NCBI GenBank assembly: GCA_902826095.1
Contig: CADEDN010000008.1
Location: 62,001 to 126,000, forward strand
DNA length: 64,000 nucleotides
DNA from: an uncultured Alphaproteobacteria bacterium
Lineage (GTDB): Bacteria; Pseudomonadota; Alphaproteobacteria; Caulobacterales; Parvularculaceae
Reading direction: 5' to 3'
Positions within the stretch are counted from its first letter, which is position 1; each line of letters opens with the position of its first letter. Below are positions 58,799 through 64,000 of this stretch, one piece after another. The translations under genes and the position numbers were made by a program. Under the pieces are notes generated by a model that had not been told where the DNA came from, did no database searches, and saw only the letters and a list, made by a program, of their open reading frames with translations.

Positions 58799-61687
58799 TC
58801 AATTTGCAACGTCAAGGCCGGCGGCGCGACGGAGCGCGGCGATGGCGGCGGCGCCATCGGCGCCCGCGCAAACGTCGCGATCCGGCTTTCGCCATTCGGC
58901 GGCGAGCAGCGGATCGGCGCCGATGGCGGCGTCATCAAATCGCCTGCCATGCGCGCCGAGCAGCGTCGAACACGCATGCGTCTCCAGCGTCTTCCAGTCT
59001 TCGGCGAGGCGGGCGACATCCCAAAAGGTGAGATCGCCATCCTCGCTCGCCGTGGCGAGGCGGCGGCCGTCCGGCGAAAACGCCGCGCCGAACACCGCCT
59101 TCTTGTGTCCGTCAAGCGTCGCCAACAAACGGCCGTCCGCGACATTCCAGATCTTCGCCGTCCCGTCCTCGCTCGCCGTCGCGACGCGCGCCCCGTCCGA
59201 CGAAAACGTCGCGCTGTAAACCCAGCCTTGATGACCGGCGAGCGTCGACATCAAACGCCCCGATTTCACTTCCCAGATTCGAGCGGTCGCGTCGTCGCTG
59301 GCGGTGACGATCAGGCGCCCGTCCGGCGAGAACGCCGCGCCGCCGACGCCGGCTTCATGTCCCGAAAGCATGCGGAGCGGATCTCCGGTCGCGGCGTCCC
59401 AGAGCCGCGCGGTCATGTCTTCGCTGGTTGTCGCCGCAACGGATCCGTCCGGCGATAGAGCGGCGCTGCGCACAATGTCGTCGTGGCCTTGAAGCGTGAC
59501 GCGTGCGCGGCCGCTCGCTGCGTCCCAGATTTTCGCGGTCGCATCCTCGCTCGCCGTAATCACGCGGTCGCCCGTCGCCGAATAGGAGGCGCCGAGAACG
59601 GCGCCGCGATGGCCGACGAGCGATTTGACCATGACGGCGTCGGCGGCGCGCCAGATTTTCGTTGAGCCGTCTGCGCCCGCAGTGACGACAAACCGGCTGT
59701 CGGGCGAAAATCCTGCCGCGTGAAAATCGCCGCCGCTCTCATCGATGCGCTCGATGGCGCGCCGGCCTTCGGCAGTCCACAATCGCATTGCGCCGTCCTT
59801 GCCCGCCGTTGCGACGAGACGGCCGTCGGATGAATACTCGACGCTGGAGACGCCGCCGGCATGCGCCGGGACGATTGCGATCCGGCGGCCCGACGCCTGC
59901 CAGAGGCGCGCGGTGCCGTCGCGGCTCGCAGTGAGGATTTGCGCGCCGCCGGGCGCGAACCGGGCGGCGAACACCGCGCCGCCGTGACCGGCGAGCACAG
60001 CTTCCGGCGCGCCGCTCGCCGCATTCCAGATTCGCGCCGCGCCGTCTTCGCTCGCGGTCGCAATGCGCGCGCCGTCGGGCGAAAACACCGCGCTCCACAC
60101 CATGTTGCGATGGCCGCTCAACGTGGCGAGCAGATCGCCGTTCTCCGAATCCCAGACTTTCGCGGTCTGATCGACGCTGGCGGTGACGAGGCGTCGTCCG
60201 TCCAGCGAGAATTCAACGTCCCAGACTTCGAGCGCGTGGCCATCGAGCGCGGCGATCGTCCGTTTCCCAACGATGTCATAGAGAAAAACGCCGCCCTCGG
60301 CGCCCGTTGCGGCGGCGCGGCGCCCGTCCGGGGAGAACGCTGTCTTGTAGAGCGCTTCGCCCGGACCTTCAAAGCGCGTCAATTCTCGTCCGCTATCGGC
60401 GTCCCGCAAGATTGCAGCGCCGTCGTCGCCGACGGTGAGGATGAAATGTCCGTCCGGCGAGAAAGCCGCGCTCCAGATCGAGCCGTCATGACCATCGAGC
60501 GTCGCAAGCAGCCGTCCGTCGGCTACGCGCCAAAGGCGCGCCGCCGCATCATCGCCGAACACGAGGATGCGCGCGCCGTCCGGCGCGAACAGAACGCCGC
60601 GCGTCGGCCCGGCGGCGCCCGCGAGGACATGGAGGAGCGTCGCATCCTCAGTTCGCCATAAGCGCGCCGAGCCGTCATCACTCGCGGTCGCGACGACGCG
60701 GCCGTCGGGCGAAAACGCCGCTGCGTTGACGGGGCCCTCATGTCCTTTCAGCGTCACTAGCAGGCGTTGATCCGCAACACGCCAGATTTTCGCAAGCTTG
60801 TCCGCTCCAGCGGTCAGGACCGATATCCCATCCGGCGAAAATTCAGCGACGACGACGGATCCCTCATGAAGGAATGGCGCCGCCGCCTCGCCCGAAGCGT
60901 GCATCACGCCGGCGAGCGCGGCGTGATAGAGCGGCAGATTGCGCGGCTGCAGCCGGGCGCCCGCCAGCGCATAACGCGCGGCGTCCGCCGGATCGCCCTC
61001 GGCGAGCCTTGTCCACGCCCGTTCGGCGAAAAACCGGCTGAGCGTCTGATGCGCTTTCGCCGCGTTGTCGCTCGCCGCAATTGCAAGACCGGCAAAAGTC
61101 AGCGCGGTCGCGGATGCGGCCGTGAGGAGCGCGCGTTCACGCAGGCGCGTCCGCCGCTGGTCGCGTCGCCAGAGATCGTCAAAATCGACGCCGATGAGAC
61201 CGGCGGCGAGCCTTGTCACCGCGCGTGCGCGCCCGTCCTTGCGTATGTCGAGCCCCAAGGGTTCGACCGGCATCGCATCGGGATCATCAGGATTCGAAGT
61301 GACCCGGAACGCTTGCGGAAAGCACTCCGTCGCCGGATCGCCGGAATTCGGCACGCCGTCAATGATGAAAGCGAAGACCCTGCCGTTGCGGCCGGTGCGG
61401 CGAAAATGCTCAATTTCGGCGTTGACCCATTTCGACTGGGCCGATCGCGGCGAGCAGACGACGATCAGGCTTTCGGACTCGTCAATCGCCGTGCGAACGA
61501 TCGACGCGATATCGGATGCGGCCGCCATCTCTTCGTCGTCGCGAAAAAAACGGCCGAGCCGGCGCGACGGCGCCACGTCGACAAGCGGTGCGCCGCCGGG
61601 CAGACGCCAGGTTTCGAGCCATCCGTGCAGGCGGCGCGCCGACGCTTTGTCTTGCTGGGAATAGCTGATGAAGGCGCGATATTTCAT
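58799..61687 (-). CDS. TIR domain protein with membrane helix and 15 WD40 repeats
   Basis: A 962-residue protein. Residues 1-130 are a TIR domain: MKYRAFISYSQQDKASARRL at the start, VVCSPRSAQSKWVNAEI with E91 four residues after W87 in the place of the catalytic glutamate of TIR NADases. A hydrophobic segment follows at about 186-207 (ALLTAASATALTFAGLAIAA), then a TPR-like linker. From about 275 to 901 there are 15 WD40 repeats of about 42 residues (FSPDG ... TASEDGTAKIWNVADG), enough for two seven-blade propellers. TIR-WD40 proteins may act in stress or phage response; none of this is shown here. Confidence 0.9.
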   Translation of the reverse strand: MKYRAFISYSQQDKASARRLHGWLETWRLPGGAPLVDVAPSRRLGRFFRDDEEMAAASDIASIVRTAIDESESLIVVCSPRSAQSKWVNAEIEHFRRTGRNGRVFAFIIDGVPNSGDPATECFPQAFRVTSNPDDPDAMPVEPLGLDIRKDGRARAVTRLAAGLIGVDFDDLWRRDQRRTRLRERALLTAASATALTFAGLAIAASDNAAKAHQTLSRFFAERAWTRLAEGDPADAARYALAGARLQPRNLPLYHAALAGVMHASGEAAAPFLHEGSVVVAEFSPDGISVLTAGADKLAKIWRVADQRLLVTLKGHEGPVNAAAFSPDGRVVATASDDGSARLWRTEDATLLHVLAGAAGPTRGVLFAPDGARILVFGDDAAARLWRVADGRLLATLDGHDGSIWSAAFSPDGHFILTVGDDGAAILRDADSGRELTRFEGPGEALYKTAFSPDGRRAAATGAEGGVFLYDIVGKRTIAALDGHALEVWDVEFSLDGRRLVTASVDQTAKVWDSENGDLLATLSGHRNMVWSAVFSPDGARIATASEDGAARIWNAASGAPEAVLAGHGGAVFAARFAPGGAQILTASRDGTARLWQASGRRIAIVPAHAGGVSSVEYSSDGRLVATAGKDGAMRLWTAEGRRAIERIDESGGDFHAAGFSPDSRFVVTAGADGSTKIWRAADAVMVKSLVGHRGAVLGASYSATGDRVITASEDATAKIWDAASGRARVTLQGHDDIVRSAALSPDGSVAATTSEDMTARLWDAATGDPLRMLSGHEAGVGGAAFSPDGRLIVTASDDATARIWEVKSGRLMSTLAGHQGWVYSATFSSDGARVATASEDGTAKIWNVADGRLLATLDGHKKAVFGAAFSPDGRRLATASEDGDLTFWDVARLAEDWKTLETHACSTLLGAHGRRFDDAAIGADPLLAAEWRKPDRDVCAGADGAAAIAALRRAAGLDVAN
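58985..60865 (-). repeat. 15 tandem WD40-coding repeats
   Basis: About 126-bp units encoding the 15 WD40 blades of the TIR protein. The DNA of neighbouring units is diverged, but the FSPDG and (A/S)EDGTA(K/R)(I/L)W stretches are well kept. High internal similarity could allow recombination and change in blade number. Confidence 0.8.
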
Positions 61688-62169
61688 CTATGTCGCCCGT
61701 GCGTGCCTTTTGAACCATTCATCGCCGCAATCGTGCGCCGCGCCAAGGGCAGTCCGCGCTTCTTGCGGCGCAGAAGTGTCGCCTGGTCGCCTGGCCCATC
61801 GGGTCGCGGACGCCCCGAGGCGTTGAGGGAGGCTCTCGTCAAACCTGCGATGCGCCGCCTCATTGAGGGAAATGCACGTCGTCGCGATGACCGCAAGACT
61901 ATCTCAAGCGGCGTCAGCGTTGAGACTCAGCGTACGGATTGTGGATCTGGTCGCGACGCCAAAGCGTTCTTGCGATCGGAACGAGGAACGTCAGCGGCAA
62001 TGATGGCCGCATGAATGAATTCGTCTTTCCCCTGCCCGTGTCATCATTGCTGCGAATTAAGAGATCGTGAACCCATTGCCGCTGCCCTGATTGATCGAGG
62101 TCAAAGGCGTCCCCGGAGAAATATGTGATATTCCAACCAAAATCAGGCGATCAGATCAAGGAGGTTTTT
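61688..62169. other. 482-bp gap upstream of TIR-WD40 and EF-hand genes
   Basis: No gene is supported. Open frames reading through here are arginine-rich and continue from the antisense of the WD40 gene without a ribosome site. It holds divergent promoters; the last 30 bases contain the AAGGAGG site of the EF-hand gene. Confidence 0.5.
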
Positions 62170-62769
62170 ATGCGCAACTTGATGTCGTTGATTGCAATAG
62201 GCGCAGCGGCGGCGGCTTTGGCGATCACGCCTTCGCTTGGGCAAGGCGGCGGAAGCGGCGCGGGACAGGGCGCGGGGCAGCAGGACCGCGACCGCGACAC
62301 GACCCGCGATATCGACCGCGATCTGGATAGTGACATGGATCGTGACAGGGATCGCGATAGGAACAAGCTCGCCGATCAAGATCGCGATCGCCTTTATTTC
62401 GGCGCCCAGGATCGGCTGCGGGAGCATGACCGGGATCGCGACGGATTCTTGAGTGAAACCGAGTTTCGCGCCTGGCGCGAAAGCCAGTTCGGCGCGATCG
62501 ACAGCGACGGCAACGGCGGATTCGGCCTGCAGGAGTATCTCGCTCTGAGGTACGGGCCAGGGCCAAAAGCCGGCGTCGCAACAAAGAACCTGGAACGCGC
62601 GACGTTGAGAAAGACCGAACGTTTCCGGCTCATGGACGGCGACGGCGATGGCGTCGTCACGCATACGGAGTTCATGAAATTCGGCGAGCTCAACTATCTC
62701 GAGGCTGACGCCAATGATGACGGCAAGCTGATGTTCAAGGAACTTAATCAGTATCATCGGAACGAATAA
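62170..62769 (+). CDS. EF-hand calcium-binding exported protein with Asp-Arg repeat
   Basis: A 199-residue protein with a signal peptide (MRNLMSLIAIGAAAAALAIT, cleavage near SLGQ). A low-complexity D-R repeat follows (residues 39-74), then four EF-hand-like loops: DRDRDGFLSETEF, DSDGNGGFGLQEY, DGDGDGVVTHTEF and DANDDGKLMFKEL. Such periplasmic calmodulin-like proteins bind calcium and may signal or buffer it. AAGGAGG five bases before ATG 62170 is an ideal ribosome site. The cytochrome b561 gene starts 18 bases after the stop, so they are likely cotranscribed. Confidence 0.88.
   Translation: MRNLMSLIAIGAAAAALAITPSLGQGGGSGAGQGAGQQDRDRDTTRDIDRDLDSDMDRDRDRDRNKLADQDRDRLYFGAQDRLREHDRDRDGFLSETEFRAWRESQFGAIDSDGNGGFGLQEYLALRYGPGPKAGVATKNLERATLRKTERFRLMDGDGDGVVTHTEFMKFGELNYLEADANDDGKLMFKELNQYHRNE
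62284..62391 (+). repeat. GA(C/T)-CG(C/T) repeat coding Asp-Arg
   Basis: A degenerate hexanucleotide repeat (GACCGC / GATCGC) inside the EF-hand gene encodes alternating Asp and Arg with occasional other residues (DRDRDTTRDIDRDLDSDMDR). It is prone to length change and could form a charged linker. Confidence 0.7.
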
Positions 62770-62787
62770 AAAGCGACGGATCTACTG

Positions 62788-63300
62788 ATGACCGCGACGA
62801 GGACGCCTGCGAGCGGCCGCATCGAGAAAAGAGTTCGCGTCTGGGATTTCCCGACGCGGCTCTTTCACTGGGCGCTGGTCGCGCTCGTCCTCGTGTCGTG
62901 GTTCACGGGCGAGGAGGAGAGCGGCGCCGCGCTGCATCGCTATTCGGGCGAGGCGCTTGCCGGGCTTATCGTCTTTCGCGCCGTTTGGGGCGTCATCGGC
63001 GGCGAGCACGCGCGGTTCGCAAACTTTGTCAGAGGGCCGGCCGCGATCGCCGCGCATGTCGCCGACATGAGCGCGCCGTCTCCGAAGCGGTGGCTGGGCC
63101 ACAACCCGCTTGGCGGGCTTGCGGTGATCGTGATGCTCGCGTTTGTTGCGGGGATCGTCGTCACCGGCTTATTCAACGACGGCGAGCATAATGCCGGACC
63201 GTTCGCCGGCGCGATCGGCGATGTCGGCGAGATTCACGAACTCCTTTTCCGTATCTTGCAGGCCGTCGTCGTCGTCCATCTTGCGGGCGTCGCGTTCTAG
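62788..63300 (+). CDS. Cytochrome b561-type protein, ended early by an in-frame TAG
   Basis: A 170-residue diheme membrane cytochrome b. The four helices and likely heme histidines are present: FPTRLFHWALVALVLVSW, LHRYSGEALAGLIVFRAVWG, IHELLFRILQAVVVVHLAGV. Translation stops at TAG 63298-63300, but the same frame continues for 72 codons with matching b561-like text (LKTKDALVPAMITGMKARRA). GAG to TAG would be a single change. All heme ligands precede the stop, so the short protein may still be assembled. b561 proteins carry electrons between quinol and periplasmic acceptors. It follows the EF-hand gene by 18 bases. Confidence 0.8.
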   Translation: MTATRTPASGRIEKRVRVWDFPTRLFHWALVALVLVSWFTGEEESGAALHRYSGEALAGLIVFRAVWGVIGGEHARFANFVRGPAAIAAHVADMSAPSPKRWLGHNPLGGLAVIVMLAFVAGIVVTGLFNDGEHNAGPFAGAIGDVGEIHELLFRILQAVVVVHLAGVAF

Positions 63301-63519
63301 ACGCTGAAGACGAAGGACGCGCTCGTTCCCGCCATGATTACAGGCATGAAGGCGCGGCGCGCGGACGAGGCTGCGTCGGATGCGCGGCGCGCAGGCCCCG
63401 TTGCACTCGTCGCCGCCGTCACGCTCGGCGCCGCGACGGCCGTTTGGCTTGCAAGTCTCCCGGTTCCAGAGCCGGCAGGCGAGGAAGAGCGTGACGAGGA
63501 GCGCGACGGTGAGGATTGA
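63301..63519 (+). pseudogene. In-frame 3' remainder of the cytochrome b561 gene
   Basis: The frame continues from the TAG without a shift: TLKTKDALVPAMITGMKARR, then a further helix PVALVAAVTLGAATAVWLAS and an acidic end. LVxAMITGxK is usual just after the last helix of b561 proteins. An internal ATG at 63334 has no ribosome site. Nonsense mutation, sequencing error or suppression could explain it. Confidence 0.65.
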
Positions 63520-63576
63520 AGGGAGCGGCCTTCGGCGCAACTGGCGGCGGGGCGCGAATTCGCCTAAAGCCGCGCC

Positions 63577-64000
63577 ATGGACCCCTTCTGGGAGGCGAAA
63601 TCCCTGAAAGACATGACCGACGCGGAGTGGGAATCGCTCTGCGACGGCTGCGGCAAGTGCTGCCTTGTCTTGCTCGATGAAACCGATTCGGGGCGCCTCT
63701 ACGAAACGAACGTCGCGTGCAAGCTCTTCGACGTCAGGAAAAGGCGGTGCACGAATTATACGAAGCGGTCGCAGATCGTCAAAGACTGCGTCACTTTGAA
63801 GCCCGGCAATATCGGCTCGCTCGACTGGATGCCGGAGAGCTGCGCCTATCGTCGCCTCGCGCGCGGGGAGGGGCTTCCCGACTGGCACCCGCTCGTCACC
63901 GGCACGAAGAAGAGCGTCGAGGAAGCCGGCGTCGCGGTGATGAACGCGGTCAGCGAACAGAGCGTCGATGGCGACGAGATTTGGGATCATGTGACGGCCG
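63577..64000 (+). CDS. YcgN family cysteine cluster protein (partial, runs off the right edge)
   Basis: The first 141 residues of a YcgN/UPF0260-type protein. The cysteine cluster is clear: LCDGCGKCCLVLLDE with later CKLFDVRKRRCTNYTKRSQ and VKDCVTLKP, SCAYRRLARGEGLPDWHPLV. Such proteins are thought to bind zinc or iron through the conserved cysteines; the function is not established. The product begins MDPFWEAKSLKDMTDAEWES as in relatives. A 57-base gap separates it from the b561 remainder. Confidence 0.9.
   Translation, partial: MDPFWEAKSLKDMTDAEWESLCDGCGKCCLVLLDETDSGRLYETNVACKLFDVRKRRCTNYTKRSQIVKDCVTLKPGNIGSLDWMPESCAYRRLARGEGLPDWHPLVTGTKKSVEEAGVAVMNAVSEQSVDGDEIWDHVTA

Noticed and set aside
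58985-60865. CRISPR-like or satellite repeat array
   Set aside because: The periodicity of about 126 bp is due to WD40 coding repeats with full open frame; no spacers or constant direct repeats.
60767-62014. A 1.2-kb open frame on the plus strand, mostly antisense to the WD40 gene
   Set aside because: It mirrors the repeat-coding strand, is arginine-rich, has no ribosome site or family match; the WD40 reading is overwhelming.
1-64000. Genomic island or prophage
   Set aside because: No integrase, transposase, tRNA target or attachment repeat was seen, and codon style is uniform apart from the AT-rich flp leader.

Overview
The window is a high-GC chromosomal segment from an alphaproteobacterium. 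The evidence is a Caulobacter-style cpa/tad pilus locus, a perfect CtrA-type box (TTAA-N7-TTAA), several families common in that class (TIGR02301, extensin-like, YcgN, SYLF, DUF4153), and a dispersed palindromic intergenic element of a kind common in Rhizobiales and relatives. The genus cannot be named from sequence alone; a free-living group such as Parvularculales, Hyphomonadaceae or a rhizobial relative would fit. I see no rRNA, tRNA, CRISPR array, transposase, integrase or prophage gene, so this looks like ordinary chromosome.

Layout. 1-21 kb: a truncated CYP153-like P450, a secreted vanadium-haloperoxidase-like protein, then housekeeping and accessory genes: histidine phosphatase, HDAC-family deacetylase, an SDR/extensin/MOSC operon, an AbrB-Doc toxin-antitoxin pair coupled to a metallophosphoesterase, acyl-CoA dehydrogenase, DUF4153 protein plus TsaC, an FAD oxidoreductase, an SRAP protein head-to-head with a NUDIX hydrolase, and a PAP2 phosphatase. 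21.5-34.2 kb: a complete Flp/Tad pilus operon (flp, cpaB, cpaC, small lipoprotein, tadG-like, two tadE-like, cpaE, cpaF, tadB, tadC, tadD, cpaA), followed 15 bases later by an ICMT-type membrane methyltransferase. 34.3-42.9 kb: a biotin-dependent acyl-CoA carboxylase set (beta subunit, hydratase, GNAT; alpha subunit, BKACE-type beta-keto acid cleavage enzyme, DOMON-like protein, NamZ muramidase) resembling the acyclic terpene (Atu) pathway more than leucine degradation. 42.9-55 kb: PBP1A, two methyltransferase/regulator blocks, tandem AraC paralogues, membrane proteins, a MarR/redoxin divergent pair and a serine hydrolase. 55.4-64 kb: a MerR regulator facing a tiny membrane protein, a Baeyer-Villiger monooxygenase, a DUF4344 metallopeptidase, a 962-residue TIR-WD40 protein, an EF-hand protein, a cytochrome b561 gene interrupted by an in-frame TAG, and the start of a YcgN-family gene.

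How the genes work together. The pilus operon is heavily translationally coupled (ATGA/GTGA overlaps from tadG through tadB). A long hairpin lies just after flp and would let the major pilin be made in excess. The methyltransferase after cpaA is a candidate pilus-modifying enzyme. P450, BVMO, acyl-CoA dehydrogenase, carboxylase and BKACE genes point to breakdown of branched or hydrophobic carbon chains. Small regulatory pairs (MarR-redoxin, MerR-2TM protein, AbrB-Doc) each carry readable operator-like palindromes.

The features most worth following are the methyltransferase coupled to the pilus operon, the carboxylase-BKACE set, the TIR-WD40 protein, the MerR promoter with its 19-bp spacer, and the in-frame stop in cytochrome b561. 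None is shown here to be a new system; they are leads.
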